From Synechococcus sp. SynAce01 (GTDB lineage: Bacteria; Cyanobacteriota; Cyanobacteriia; PCC-6307; Cyanobiaceae), in NCBI RefSeq assembly GCF_001885215.1, contig NZ_CP018091.1, positions 2,232,001 to 2,296,000 of the forward strand: a stretch of DNA of 64,000 nucleotides. Reading direction: 5' to 3'. The position numbers and the translations under genes were made by a program. Each line of letters opens with the position of its first letter. Within the stretch, counting starts at the first letter, position 1. The notes under the pieces are model-generated. The model saw only the letters and a list, made by a program, of their open reading frames with translations. It did no database searches and was not told the DNA's origin. Shown in pieces: positions 51,885 to 61,386 of the stretch.

Positions 51885-52580
51885 TCAGCAGCCTAGGGAC
51901 GGGTTGACCTGGGATGCGCTGCCGGCTGCCCAGATCTCTTCAAGGTCCAGGCGCAGGCCTGGAAACTCAGGCCCTGCTTCGAGAGGCGTGGCCTGTTCCT
52001 GGCGCTGGGGGTCGCCGCTGGCGGGCCAGATTTCGACGGCCCGTTCGTCGGGGAGCAACAACCAGCCAAGGCGAGCGCCGTTGGCTTGATAGGCGGCCAT
52101 CTTGCGGCGCAGAGCACTCACGCCGCGGGAGCCCTCATCACTGGGGCTGGCCAGCTCCACCACCAGATCGGGGCAGAGGGGCGGGAAGCCGTGGCGCTGT
52201 TCGGCAGTGAGAGCCTGCCAGCGCTCCAGGCGCACAAGCGCCGCATCAGGACTGAGGATGGCTCCATCAGGCAAACGGAATCCTCCCGAGCTGTCGAGAA
52301 CGGTCCAGCCGCCTTGCTGATCCGCCCACACCAGGAGACGCATCAACAGACGGGAATTACGGACGCTGGTGTCACCACCTGTCGGGGTCATCGTGATCAG
52401 CTCGCCATCGGCGCTGAGTTCGAGCACCGACTCAGGGTTGGCGGAGCAGATCCGCTCAAATTGTTCAGGTGTGAACCGCAAATCATCAGGCCATCGCAGC
52501 GGCGCCAGGACGTCCATCGCAGCTGAAGATGATGAAGTGGCTGGGCTGGTAACCAGTGTCATGGCCGTACTCGGGCTCAT
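51885..52580 (-). CDS. Uma2-family (DUF820) putative restriction-endonuclease-fold protein
   Basis: 231 residues from ATG 52580. Family marks: FERICSANPESVLELSADGELITMTPTGGD, FRLPDGAILSPDAALVR (catalytic Asp region), CPDLVVELASPSDE (ExxSPS) and ALRRKMAAYQANGARLGWLL (K and Y positions), ending with a WP-type strand. Uma2 proteins are very numerous in cyanobacteria and have a PD-(D/E)XK nuclease fold, but their role is not known. It lies 21 bp from the antitoxin start. Two partial copies are nearby. Confidence 0.9.
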   Translation of the reverse strand: MSPSTAMTLVTSPATSSSSAAMDVLAPLRWPDDLRFTPEQFERICSANPESVLELSADGELITMTPTGGDTSVRNSRLLMRLLVWADQQGGWTVLDSSGGFRLPDGAILSPDAALVRLERWQALTAEQRHGFPPLCPDLVVELASPSDEGSRGVSALRRKMAAYQANGARLGWLLLPDERAVEIWPASGDPQRQEQATPLEAGPEFPGLRLDLEEIWAAGSASQVNPSLGC

Positions 52581-52677
52581 GGCTCCAAAGTAGCGGCGAT
52601 CTGAATGCAGCATCCAGGGGCTTTGGCGAAGCCCATGAGCTGAAAGACCAGCCCGCTGTTGCAGGTACCCGTTTCAA

Positions 52678-52770
52678 CGCCTGTTGGGGTCCTGTAGATC
52701 AATCAGCCGTGGGCGCTGAGCTCGGGCACTGCCTCAGGGTTAGCCGCGCACACCAGATCAAACGGGGCAA
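52678..52770 (-). pseudogene. Second small Uma2 fragment
   Basis: About 90 bp resemble the part of the Uma2 gene at 52379-52474 that encodes LELSADGELITMTPTG, with indels. The rest of 52581-52930 shows no gene and no clear promoter. Confidence 0.5.
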
Positions 52771-52930
52771 CGCCTCAAATCACGCTGACGGTGGCTATGG
52801 AATCCATGCAGCACTGCTGCTCCTTGATTGGACTTGTGCGTATTAAGTACAACTAAAATACTTTATCTTGACGTGATGCTTTGGCCTGTATTCAATTCCA
52901 GCCATCGCTCCCTTTCGGCTCGCCACGCTG

Positions 52931-53812
52931 ATGCCAGCCACCATCTATCTGCACTGGGCCGCCACCCCTTACACCTGGGTGCGCTCCGGCCTGTATCACA
53001 CCATCATCAGCGGCGATGGCCGTCTGCGGCGCCTGCACGCCTACAGCATCGATCTACCGGCCCACACCTGGCGACGCAACAGCAATGCGGTGGCCCTGTC
53101 CTGCGCCTGCATGGGTGGCCGCCCCGATCCCTGGAGCATTCCTCCCACCGAGGCCCAGCTCAACGCCATGTGCCGCGAGACCGCTGCGATCGCCCGCAGC
53201 TGGGGCTGGGGTCAGGCCGATATCACCATCGAGAAGGTGATGACCCACGCCGAGGCGGCCGCCAACCGCGACGGTCGCTCGATGCACGACAACTACGGCC
53301 CGGTGATCTGGGGTGGTAGTGGCGAGCGCTGGGATTTCCTGCAACTCAGCAAAAACGGCCCGCCCAGCGGTGGCGATGCATTGAGGCAACGCATTCGGGG
53401 CTTTCTGGCTCAAGCCAAGCCTGAATTTGAGCCGCTCGCCTTCCGTCGCCCCACCAGCATCCGTGCCCGCAGCCAGGAGCTGGCTGTGGAGATCGACGCC
53501 AATGGCAGCTCCTGGGCCCTGGCCGCCGAGCTGCTTGCTCTCTACGAGATTCCCTATGACTGGGACGCCAATCGGCGCCGCATCCTGATCGGCAGCCTCG
53601 ATGTGGCGCCCACCTTCCAGGAGAACCAGGTGCAGCCCAGCGTCGGCTGGCCTTTGTTTGAGATGACCCTCCAGCACGGCAACGCGCCGGTGATCCTGCG
53701 CGGCATCCTGCGCGAAAACCGCGCCTGGTGCCGCGTGCTCGAATTTGCCGAAGAATTCGGCATCAGCACAAGCTTCGAACCCTTCACCCTGATCGAACGT
53801 CGTGGCGGCTGA
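52931..53812 (+). CDS. N-acetylmuramoyl-L-alanine amidase-like protein
   Basis: 293 residues. IYLHWAATPYTWVRSGLYHTII places zinc-type histidines at 8 and 23; VMTHAEAAANRDG gives a third histidine at 106, and GERWDF the Asp of the (K/R)WD motif, all in Amidase_2 order. This half would cut the MurNAc-L-Ala bond of peptidoglycan. The C-terminal half (about 165-293) with SWALAAELLALYEIPY and ENRAWCRVLEFAEEFGI is of unknown fold and may bind cell wall. No signal peptide is seen, so it may be phage-derived or need lysis. A broken paralogue lies at 48902-49444. Confidence 0.75.
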   Translation: MPATIYLHWAATPYTWVRSGLYHTIISGDGRLRRLHAYSIDLPAHTWRRNSNAVALSCACMGGRPDPWSIPPTEAQLNAMCRETAAIARSWGWGQADITIEKVMTHAEAAANRDGRSMHDNYGPVIWGGSGERWDFLQLSKNGPPSGGDALRQRIRGFLAQAKPEFEPLAFRRPTSIRARSQELAVEIDANGSSWALAAELLALYEIPYDWDANRRRILIGSLDVAPTFQENQVQPSVGWPLFEMTLQHGNAPVILRGILRENRAWCRVLEFAEEFGISTSFEPFTLIERRGG

Positions 53813-53895
53813 ATCAAGACACACGAATCGCCGAAAGTCGGGCGGTCGCGAGCGGAGCTCCAGCGACTCGATCCCTTTGCCGTTCTACAGCTGGC

Positions 53896-54375
53896 TCAGG
53901 CTACTGCTGGCTGCTGGAATCGCATGGAAGCCGTCAGCAATGGCAAGCCTCTCAGCACCGCCAGCTGCTCGGGCAAAGGGCTCGTGCCGGGATGGGTTTG
54001 CTGAACATACTCCAGGGCCGCCTGCCAGCCCATGCGGCGGCTGTGCATCAACCAGGCCATCGCCACCAGGGGCGAGCGTTCCACGCCGGCCACGCAATGG
54101 AGATAAACCGGGCCATAGCCGCGCAACCGGCTCAGTTCAGCCAGCACCACAGAGATCTGCCGGGCCGTGGGGACGCAATCGTAGTGGTGATCTGGCAGCG
54201 GTAGGCGAACCCACTCGAAACGCTCGGAGATTCCGTCGCTCAGCTTGATCTCCTCAGCTGCGCAGAGGCTGATCAGCGCCTTGACGCCCTCCTGCTCGAG
54301 CTGATCGAGATCTTCGCTGCTGCAGGGTGCCGTTCCCACGGCCAATTCATCGCTCAACAGCCAGGTGATGCGCAT
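53896..54375 (-). CDS. Tyrosine/dual-specificity protein phosphatase
   Basis: 159 residues. The signature HCVAGVERS spans 93-101, with nucleophile C94 and R100 of the HCx5R motif, and D62 in LPLPDHHYD is a candidate general acid. This size and motif match compact dual-specificity phosphatases. It lies just 6 bp from the Wza-like export gene and on the same strand. In other bacteria a phosphatase next to Wza controls the tyrosine kinase that drives capsule export (Wzb), so that role is possible here, but it belongs to another phosphatase class and no kinase gene is seen in the window. Confidence 0.8.
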   Translation of the reverse strand: MRITWLLSDELAVGTAPCSSEDLDQLEQEGVKALISLCAAEEIKLSDGISERFEWVRLPLPDHHYDCVPTARQISVVLAELSRLRGYGPVYLHCVAGVERSPLVAMAWLMHSRRMGWQAALEYVQQTHPGTSPLPEQLAVLRGLPLLTASMRFQQPAVA

Positions 54376-54381
54376 TCAGTT

Positions 54382-55545
54382 TTAATTGTTGCTGTCGAGC
54401 AGGCGGAACAAGGTCAACACATTGACCAATCCGCTCAGGGGCTGGCTGACGGCCCCGATCGCATCCGCGCTGATCGCATAGCGGCTGCGATTGACGATCA
54501 CCGTGTCGCCATCCACCAGCGGAGGGTTGCTGGCCGTGGAAACTCCCTGGTTGTAATCAAGGCGATATTGGCGGCGCATGGCCGAGCCGTTGCGGTTGAT
54601 CCGCACCAGTTCCAGCTGTGACGTCTTGGCGCGCCAGGTTTCCACGCCCCCGGCCGCCAGGATCGCCTGCATCAAGGGCGTGCTGGCAGGAACCTGCAGC
54701 CGTCCGGGTGATTTCACTTCGCCAATCACGTTGACGGTGATCTGCGTCGGAGCCAGGGTGGTGACTGCCAACTTGGCCGAATTGCTGGCATCTTCCTGGG
54801 CAACGCGCTCCAGCTTGATCGTGTCTCCATCGAAGAGCAATGGATTCTGGAGCTGGTCACCGTCGCGCACCAGCGCCAGCAGGTCCACACGGGTGCGCTT
54901 GAAGCGGGAGTCGGCACCGGGCAGACGCCGCTGCACCACCACCCGCTGCAGGTTGGCCATCGATGTGATCCCACCCGCCTTCTGGATCGCATCCACCAGC
55001 GTGGGGGGCCCACTGATCGACACCGACGCCTGGGTCGTGGAGGCTTCTGAGGTGGTGAGGGTGTAGAGACCAGGGCGCTCCACCTCGCCGACCACAGCGA
55101 TGCGCAGGGGGCGTGGACGCACCACGCTCAGCAACAGATCCGGGCGCTGCAGCTGATTTTTGTAGAGAGTTTCCAGCCAGAGACTGGCCTGGGACAGGGT
55201 CAGGCCCGAGAGCATCACGCTGCCCAGCAGCGGCAGGGAGGCGGTGCCGTCATTGAGGATCTCCAGCGGTCCGCTGAGGTCCTCTACGGCCAGAAACCTC
55301 AGGCTCAACCCATCGCCAGAGCCCAGGATGTAGGCGTCGTCCTGAAGGGTTGTTTCAAATCCAGTGGAGCTTGGACCTGCCTGGGCGATCGCTTCACGCC
55401 GCAACTCGGCCGCCGCAATGGGAAGCGTGGGGCTGGAGAGGCCTAAGGCCAGCAGGAGTGGCAGCGGCGCGACCCAACGCTTTCCCACTGGTTTCAAGCG
55501 CAAGAGCGTCATTGAGGCAATTGACAGTGAGGCGGTTGGTGCCAT
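54382..55545 (-). CDS. Wza-like polysaccharide export protein (poly_export/SLBB)
   Basis: 387 residues from ATG 55545, or 376 from ATG 55512, which puts the signal peptide (LPLLLALGLSSPTLPIAAAE) at the usual distance. The open frame goes up to 55917 but that part is antisense to the divergent gene. YILGSGDGLSLRFLAVEDLSG is the poly_export domain; VVGEVERPGLYTL and VIGEVKSPGRLQV begin two SLBB domains, and the second ends in LMQAILAAGGV. No lipobox cysteine is obvious. It would form the periplasmic/outer-membrane channel for the polysaccharide made in regions 1-4. Confidence 0.9.
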   Translation of the reverse strand: MAPTASLSIASMTLLRLKPVGKRWVAPLPLLLALGLSSPTLPIAAAELRREAIAQAGPSSTGFETTLQDDAYILGSGDGLSLRFLAVEDLSGPLEILNDGTASLPLLGSVMLSGLTLSQASLWLETLYKNQLQRPDLLLSVVRPRPLRIAVVGEVERPGLYTLTTSEASTTQASVSISGPPTLVDAIQKAGGITSMANLQRVVVQRRLPGADSRFKRTRVDLLALVRDGDQLQNPLLFDGDTIKLERVAQEDASNSAKLAVTTLAPTQITVNVIGEVKSPGRLQVPASTPLMQAILAAGGVETWRAKTSQLELVRINRNGSAMRRQYRLDYNQGVSTASNPPLVDGDTVIVNRSRYAISADAIGAVSQPLSGLVNVLTLFRLLDSNN

Positions 55546-55585
55546 GGGGCGAATGTTGCCATGAACCGTGTAAAAAAGTGGGTGT

Positions 55586-57073
55586 ATGGGGCCAGTCATC
55601 AGCTGGCCATCGACGATACATTGGCGCAACTTAATCGCCACGGCCCTCAACGTGTCATTTCGGCTGTTTGCGTCCAGCTTCACGCCTTGGCTCAGCCTGC
55701 TGACGTCGCTTGGCGTGGTGGCGGGCTCGGCGGTCGAAGCCCAGATCTTGCTCTCGGAGCTGCCCGAACCACCGCCCCCCGTGCTGGCCGTTCCTCTGCC
55801 GCCTCCACCAGTGGCGGCTGTCCCGTTGCCACCACCGCCCGTACCCATGTTGCGGGCCCAAGCTGCTGAATCACGTTCTGAATCAGGCCCTGAATCTGAG
55901 CCTGAGCCGCAGTCCACAAGCCTCGTCTGGGAATTGGTTCCGCCCAGCCCCCAAAGCCCCCAACCCCTTCAGCCCACGCCGCCCCCGCCAATCGCTGCCA
56001 CGCCGGAGCGGTCCCTGGCCTGGGAGCTGGTTCCCTCGCAAGACAACCGCCTGGCCGTGATGTCTCCGGCGCAACCCGCCAGCCAGGACGTTCAAATGAT
56101 GGGCCAGATGCTGGCCAGGGACAACAGCCTGCGCTGGTTTCTGGTTCCTGAGGATGAGGTGTTTCGGCCTTCTGCTGCACTGGCCAGAGGCGAGGTCAGG
56201 CCGGACCCGCCTTACCTTCCCGAGCAGCCAGCTCCGCTCTGGCCCAAGGTGCGGGGCCTGGCTCGGGGCATCACCGTCAACGGCGACCCCTACCCCGACA
56301 CGGGCTTGAACGTGCCCAACGGTTTTGCCCAGGACAGGGAATTCACCATATCCACCACACTCACAGCCACGAGCCGGACCCGCGCCTGCCGCGTTCCAGC
56401 AGGAGGAGATTGGATCGACTGCGCCGACAGCGAGGCCTACCTCGACTTCACGCCCTTCAAAGGTGAGTACGCCAGCCTGGGCTTCCAATACACGATTCAG
56501 AGCCTCACCAGCCGCAATCGGGGAACAGGCCAGTTCGCCGGCCAGAGCATCGGCTTCCGCACCGCCTTCAACCTCACCCCTACCACCGGGATTGCCTTCG
56601 GCGGTGAACACATCATCCAGCTTGATGACACCACGGATCTGGGCCGCAACTTTTACCTGGTGCTTTCCCAGGCCGTGCCGATCAGCCGTGGCCAGAACCC
56701 GATCCTGTTGGTGGCCACCGCAGGCATCGGCTCCGATTTTTACGGCTTTGGCGGCAATGGCACCTTGGGATCCACCAACTGCCTGAGTGGCAACAACGTC
56801 ACCAGCCTCAACTTTCCAGAAGGCACCGATTGCTTCTGGGGACCCATCGGCGCCCTCAGCCTTCACCTGGGTAGCCAGGTCTCGATCGGCTACGAGTGGT
56901 TTGGCTTCGGCATCGGAGCAGGCATTTCCGTACGTCCGATCAAAGACCTGCCGCTCACGTTTTCCCTCTACGCCACCGACTTTCTCGGCAACACACCCAG
57001 CTACATCGAGGGGCTCTGCACGACCAATCCTTGCGAACCGCGCTACTACGGCAGGCTGACGATGTCGTTCTGA
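55586..57073 (+). CDS. Putative outer-membrane beta-barrel with proline-rich and W(E/F)LVP repeats
   Basis: 495 residues from ATG 55586, or 473 from GTG 55652, which fits better with a signal peptide ending SAVEAQ. Then three proline-rich repeats (PPPPV-AVPL type, residues ~62-87) and three short repeats WELVP (115-119), WELVP (146-150) and WFLVP (184-188). From about residue 240 alternating hydrophobic/polar strands and a final phenylalanine (LTMSF) look like a transmembrane barrel, with cysteine-containing loops (RACRVPAGGDWIDCAD). It is divergent from the Wza-like gene. I do not recognise a named family; a link to envelope glycan export or anchoring is a guess. Confidence 0.6.
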   Translation: MGPVISWPSTIHWRNLIATALNVSFRLFASSFTPWLSLLTSLGVVAGSAVEAQILLSELPEPPPPVLAVPLPPPPVAAVPLPPPPVPMLRAQAAESRSESGPESEPEPQSTSLVWELVPPSPQSPQPLQPTPPPPIAATPERSLAWELVPSQDNRLAVMSPAQPASQDVQMMGQMLARDNSLRWFLVPEDEVFRPSAALARGEVRPDPPYLPEQPAPLWPKVRGLARGITVNGDPYPDTGLNVPNGFAQDREFTISTTLTATSRTRACRVPAGGDWIDCADSEAYLDFTPFKGEYASLGFQYTIQSLTSRNRGTGQFAGQSIGFRTAFNLTPTTGIAFGGEHIIQLDDTTDLGRNFYLVLSQAVPISRGQNPILLVATAGIGSDFYGFGGNGTLGSTNCLSGNNVTSLNFPEGTDCFWGPIGALSLHLGSQVSIGYEWFGFGIGAGISVRPIKDLPLTFSLYATDFLGNTPSYIEGLCTTNPCEPRYYGRLTMSF

Positions 57074-57200
57074 CCACGCCCTTCTGGCCCTGCCTTCCAG
57101 GTCTGGTAGACAGTTTCCAATCTGGTTTGCGACCTGTTCCCCTTCCTCTTCACATCTGGAAGTAAGTTGGCAGGCATTCTAGAATTAGACAAAGAGTTTC

Positions 57201-57881
57201 ATGCGTTTCACTGTTTCTCTGGCGCTGGCCACGGCCACGGCATTTTCTGTCAACTCCTTGCCCGTGAGAGCGTTTCCAGGGGGCAGCGTCAATTTGGTGC
57301 GTGTGAATGGTGATGGGGTCACCGCTCTGCCGGGCTTTCAACCTCCTGCCGCCCAAACACCCTCTTCAGTTCCAGGGGCGTTCGAGCTGATCAGCCAGGC
57401 GTCTGGTGACGTCCAGTCGGCAAGCGACGTCACGGTTATGCCGGTCGGCAGCAATGAGCTGGAGATCACCTATGAGGGCGCATTGCCCCGGTTCTCGAAC
57501 AGCGAGTACATCTCGGTTCGTAACAAGGTCACCGGCGAAGAAGTGGAGCGTATCTTGCTCAACTCTGACCGTGTCTCTTTCTCCAGCGATCGCCGCAGCA
57601 TCACGATCAATCCCGAAACCACCCTCACCCCGGATGAGGTGCTGTGCGACTTGCTGCCCGATTGGCCAGGCAATCTGCCGGCACGCAGCGCACCCTTTTG
57701 CTTCACCGCAGCCGCTGCCGTTCCTGCTCCTCCCGCAGCCGTTGCGCCTCCAGTCACCAATCCTTTCCCCTGGTGGATTATTCCCGTGGGTCTAGGCGTT
57801 GGCCTGGGAATCTGCGCCGCAGCTGGCTGCTTTGACGGCGGCGGCGGTGGTGGTGGCGGCAGCAACAACGTGTCGCGTTAA
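57201..57881 (+). CDS. Secreted or membrane-anchored protein with Gly-rich C-terminus, unknown
   Basis: 226 residues. Signal peptide about 1-24 (ending PVRAF). The middle (70-155) looks like a beta-rich domain (ELEITYEGALPRFSNSEYIS, ITINPETTLTPDEV). Then comes an alanine/proline linker, a hydrophobic helix WWIIPVGLGVGLGICAAAG near 191-209 and a tail with eight consecutive glycines. The helix plus polar tail could hold it in a membrane. Not a family that I can name. It lies about 130 bp after the barrel gene on the same strand. Confidence 0.6.
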   Translation: MRFTVSLALATATAFSVNSLPVRAFPGGSVNLVRVNGDGVTALPGFQPPAAQTPSSVPGAFELISQASGDVQSASDVTVMPVGSNELEITYEGALPRFSNSEYISVRNKVTGEEVERILLNSDRVSFSSDRRSITINPETTLTPDEVLCDLLPDWPGNLPARSAPFCFTAAAAVPAPPAAVAPPVTNPFPWWIIPVGLGVGLGICAAAGCFDGGGGGGGGSNNVSR

Positions 57882-57928
57882 GGCAATTCCTTCCGCTTAC
57901 CATTCATTCAACTCAACGTACTTTCAAC

Positions 57929-58186
57929 ATGCTCAAACTCTTTACCACCGGTGTCGCACTCGCGCTCGGTTCTGTGGCAGCACCAGCCTTCGCTGCCGAT
58001 CTCGCTGACAGGCCCAGTTGCCTGGGGCCCCGCACGCTCGCTTCGGTCACGTCCACCATCACCCAGGCCAGCGTGGTCAAGGATCCTTTGCTTGCGCAAG
58101 GATTCAGGATTTCGGATCCAGCCTGCACTTATCAGGTGGCACGCCCGGCTCCTGTCGAATTTGTGCCCATTCGTGGTCTCTGGTGA
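57929..58186 (+). CDS. Small secreted protein, unknown
   Basis: 85 residues with a clear signal peptide (LFTTGVALALGSVAAPAFA, cut after about residue 22). The mature part holds two cysteines (SCLGPR and PACTYQV) that could form a disulfide. It starts 48 bp after the Gly-rich protein and is in the same direction. Function unknown. Confidence 0.6.
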   Translation: MLKLFTTGVALALGSVAAPAFAADLADRPSCLGPRTLASVTSTITQASVVKDPLLAQGFRISDPACTYQVARPAPVEFVPIRGLW

Positions 58187-58249
58187 TCGGCTCAAGGCAA
58201 GCCGCCGCCGCTGAACCCTTACGGTTCGTTCAACCTGAGCCGGCCAGCC

Positions 58250-59755
58250 TTGACCCTGCAGTTCACCAACACCCTCACCGGGCGCACCGAGGCGTTTCAG
58301 CCTCGGGTGTCGGGTGAGGTTTCCATTTATTGTTGTGGTGTCACGGTCTACGACCTCTGTCACCTGGGCCATGCCCGCAGTTACATCGTCTGGGATGTGC
58401 TGCGCCGTTATCTGATCTGGAGCGGTTACCGGGTCACCTTTGTTCAGAACATCACCGATATTGACGACAAAATCCTGAAGCGGGCTGCCCAAGAGGGTTC
58501 GTCGATGCAAGCGGTGAGTGAGCGCAACATCACGGCCTTCCGTGATGACATGGCTGCCCTGAACATCCTCCCGCCTGACAAGATTCCCCGCGCCACCCAA
58601 TGCCTTGAGGGCATCCGCGCCATGATCGGCGAACTCGAAGCCTCTGGCGCCGCCTATTCCGCCGCTGGCGATGTTTATTTTGCTGTGCTCGGCCAGCCTG
58701 ATTACGGCAAGTTGAGTGGCCGCAGCCTCAGCGAGCAGCAACAGGGTGCCAGCGGTCGCCTCAACACAGAAGAGGAATCGCGGAAGCGGCATCCTTTCGA
58801 TTTCGCCCTTTGGAAAGGTGTCAAACCTGGAGAGCCCAGTTTTCCCTCCCCCTGGGGGCCCGGTCGGCCGGGTTGGCACATCGAATGCTCGGCGATGGTG
58901 CGTCAGGAACTGGGCACCACCATCGACATTCACCTGGGAGGTTCAGACCTGATCTTTCCCCACCATGAGAATGAAATAGCGCAGTCAGAAGCAGCTAACG
59001 GTGAGCCGCTGGCCCATTACTGGCTGCACAACGGCATGGTGAATGTTGACGGCGAAAAGATGTCTAAATCACTCGGTAACTTCACCACAATTCGATCACT
59101 GCTCGCCAGTGGGGTATCAGCCATGACCCTGCGCTTCTTCGTGCTCCAAGCCCACTACCGCAAGCCCCTTGACTTCACCACTGAAGCGCTCGCCGCCGCC
59201 GCCGCCGGCTGGCAGGGCCTCAACCAAGCTCTTGGGCTGGGCCTGAAACCCAGCTTGCAAGCGCTGCTGGCCTGGGATGGTGAATCTGTTGCTGAGCAAG
59301 GAGCTGAGCAAGAAGAAGCTGCCAAGGAAGCAGATGGTGCCCTGTTGAGCTGTCGCGCTGCCTTCGTTGCGGCCATGGACGACGACCTCAACACCTCAGC
59401 GGCCCTGGCGGTGCTGTTCGATCTGGCCCGCCCGCTGCGAGCCCTCGCGCGCAGGCTGGAGCGGGGAGACCAACGCATTGACGAAGACCGAGATCTGCAC
59501 GGGCGCTGGCAGTTGCTGCAGGAACTCAGCGGTGTGCTTGGCCTGGAGCAGGAGGCCAGCCCTGAGCCTGATCCGGGCGCTGAAGCCGGCCCGGATCAGG
59601 CGGAGATCCAGACCCTGATCAGCGAACGCCTCACTGCGCGCCAAGCGAAGCGCTACGGCGATGCCGACGCCATTCGCGATCGTCTGCGGGCCAAGGGGAT
59701 CGAACTGATCGATCGCCCCGATGGAACCACCGAGTGGATTCAGCGTGGGGCCTGA
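58250..59755 (+). CDS. cysS: Cysteinyl-tRNA synthetase
   Basis: 501 residues from a TTG start at 58250 ([16 protein letters not shown]), the position where homologues begin. [19 protein letters not shown] contains a zinc-ligand cysteine and the HIGH-type motif HLGH (38-41); [17 protein letters not shown] and [19 protein letters not shown] are conserved; EKMSKSLGN near 270 is the KMSKS loop. It charges tRNA-Cys. The C-terminal ~130 residues are the anticodon-binding helices with a short alanine/glutamate-rich insert. Essential housekeeping gene. Confidence 0.95.
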   Translation: MTLQFTNTLTGRTEAFQPRVSGEVSIYCCGVTVYDLCHLGHARSYIVWDVLRRYLIWSGYRVTFVQNITDIDDKILKRAAQEGSSMQAVSERNITAFRDDMAALNILPPDKIPRATQCLEGIRAMIGELEASGAAYSAAGDVYFAVLGQPDYGKLSGRSLSEQQQGASGRLNTEEESRKRHPFDFALWKGVKPGEPSFPSPWGPGRPGWHIECSAMVRQELGTTIDIHLGGSDLIFPHHENEIAQSEAANGEPLAHYWLHNGMVNVDGEKMSKSLGNFTTIRSLLASGVSAMTLRFFVLQAHYRKPLDFTTEALAAAAAGWQGLNQALGLGLKPSLQALLAWDGESVAEQGAEQEEAAKEADGALLSCRAAFVAAMDDDLNTSAALAVLFDLARPLRALARRLERGDQRIDEDRDLHGRWQLLQELSGVLGLEQEASPEPDPGAEAGPDQAEIQTLISERLTARQAKRYGDADAIRDRLRAKGIELIDRPDGTTEWIQRGA

Positions 59756-59985
59756 TCGCGCATCAAGGCTTCGATCCGGCGGATGCGGATCCTCGTGGTC
59801 TCCCACACCTCGAGCCTGAAGGCCTCTTCTCCAGCGGCGGCTGGGGCCACTGCTGGGGCCTCAGCCAGTACGCGGCGCAAGGCTTCCACCTTCAGCTCGA
59901 TGTCCTCACCCCCCTCAAAGGCATCCCAGAGCTCGCGCTCCAGCCGTGCCCGCTCGATGAAATTCCAACGCTTGAGCCAGAGCAT
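59740..59985 (-). CDS. Small conserved-looking hypothetical protein
   Basis: 81 residues from ATG 59985 ([16 protein letters not shown]). It is highly charged and almost all helical, with [23 protein letters not shown]. Its end overlaps the cysS end by 16 bp on the opposite strand. I do not recognise it by name. The composition and orientation look like a real gene rather than a shadow, since the plus strand here is otherwise empty between cysS and dxr. Confidence 0.55.
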   Translation of the reverse strand: MLWLKRWNFIERARLERELWDAFEGGEDIELKVEALRRVLAEAPAVAPAAAGEEAFRLEVWETTRIRIRRIEALMRDQAPR

Positions 59986-60110
59986 CGCGGCCGCCAGAGG
60001 TGAAACCATCGCTGCGCTCAGTGTGCACGACGCCCCTGCCCTGCCACGCGGTCCGCTGGGATCGATGGGATCGATGGGAGACTGGCAGCCAGCAGATGCG
60101 GGCCAGCCTG

Positions 60111-61352
60111 ATGAAAGCGATCAGTGTGCTGGGCTCCACCGGCTCGATCGGCACCCAGACCCTGCAATTGGCCGAGGAGTTCCCGGATCGCTTCGGCGTT
60201 GTTGCCCTGACGGCGGGCCGCAACCTGGCCCTGCTCAGCGAGCAGATCGGCCGCCACTCCCCCGAGGTGGTGGCCCTGGCCGATCCCGAGCTGCTGCCCG
60301 AGCTCCAAGCCAGGCTTGATGCCCTGGAGCCCTCCGCTCGGCCCGCCCGCCGTCCTGAGCTGCTCGCCGGCAGCGAGGGCCTCTGCGCTGCATCCGCCTG
60401 GAGCAGCGCCGAGCTGGTGGTGACCGGGATCGTGGGTTGCGCTGGCCTGCTGCCCACCCTGGCGGCGATCCGCGCCGGCAAAGACCTGGCCCTGGCCAAC
60501 AAGGAAACCCTGATCGCCGCTGGACCGGTGGTGCTGCCCGAGTTGAAACGCAGCGGCAGCCGCCTGTTGCCCGCCGATTCCGAGCATTCCGCCATCTTCC
60601 AGTGCCTGCAGGGCACCCCCTGGGCCGATACCGCCCGCCTCTCCACGGGCATTCCCACCCCGGGCCTGCGCGGCATCCAGCTCACCGCCTCCGGAGGCGC
60701 CTTTCGTGATTGGCCCGCCGCCGATCTGGCCAAGGCGACGGTCGCCGATGCCACCAGCCATCCCAACTGGAGCATGGGCCGCAAGATCACCGTCGATTCG
60801 GCCACGTTGATGAACAAGGGCCTGGAGGTGATCGAGGCCCACTATCTGTTTGGCCTCGATTACGACGCCATCGAGATCGTCATCCATCCCCAGAGCATCA
60901 TCCACTCGATGGTGGAGCTCGCCGATTCCTCGGTGCTCGCCCAGCTCGGCTGGCCCGATATGAAATTGCCGTTGCTCTATTGCCTCAGCTGGCCGGAGCG
61001 CTTGCCCACCCCCTGGCGCCGCCTCGATCTCACCGCCGTGGGCCAGCTCAGCTTCAAGGCACCCGACCAGAGCAAATACCCCTGCATGGCCCTGGCCTAC
61101 GCCGCAGGCCGCAGCGGCGGCACCATGCCGGCGGTGATGAATGCGGCCAACGAGCAGGCTGTCGCCCTGTTCCTCGACGAGCGCGTTCACTTCCTCGATA
61201 TCCCGCGCCTGATCGAGCGGGTCTGCGACCGCCACCGGGCCGAGGTCAAGGCCGATCCCAGCCTCAGCGACGTGCTGGCCGTCGATGCCTGGGCGCGCCA
61301 TGCCGTGCTTGAAGCCTCAGCCAGCCTGGCCCCGAAACTGCTGCTGGCCTGA
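60111..61352 (+). CDS. dxr: 1-deoxy-D-xylulose 5-phosphate reductoisomerase
   Basis: 413 residues from ATG 60111 ([16 protein letters not shown]); an ATG five codons upstream (60096) is also possible. GSTGSIG binds [33 protein letters not shown] (metal site D/E) and [10 protein letters not shown] (flexible loop) are the family landmarks, with [21 protein letters not shown] and [11 protein letters not shown] next. Second enzyme of the MEP pathway, which supplies isoprenoids for carotenoids and the phytyl chain in cyanobacteria. Follows the small minus-strand ORF. Confidence 0.95.
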   Translation: MKAISVLGSTGSIGTQTLQLAEEFPDRFGVVALTAGRNLALLSEQIGRHSPEVVALADPELLPELQARLDALEPSARPARRPELLAGSEGLCAASAWSSAELVVTGIVGCAGLLPTLAAIRAGKDLALANKETLIAAGPVVLPELKRSGSRLLPADSEHSAIFQCLQGTPWADTARLSTGIPTPGLRGIQLTASGGAFRDWPAADLAKATVADATSHPNWSMGRKITVDSATLMNKGLEVIEAHYLFGLDYDAIEIVIHPQSIIHSMVELADSSVLAQLGWPDMKLPLLYCLSWPERLPTPWRRLDLTAVGQLSFKAPDQSKYPCMALAYAAGRSGGTMPAVMNAANEQAVALFLDERVHFLDIPRLIERVCDRHRAEVKADPSLSDVLAVDAWARHAVLEASASLAPKLLLA

Positions 61353-61386
61353 TCGACCAGCTCAACACCACTGACTTGACATTGCC

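Noticed and set aside
55546-55917. Upstream extension of the Wza-like gene, with Gly/Ser/Asp repeats
   Set aside because: It is the complement of the proline-rich region of the divergent barrel gene; the signal peptide shows that the real start is at 55545 or 55512.
60018-61301. A 427-residue minus-strand open frame
   Set aside because: It is antisense to dxr, with low-complexity Gly/Ala/Gln composition and no recognisable domain.
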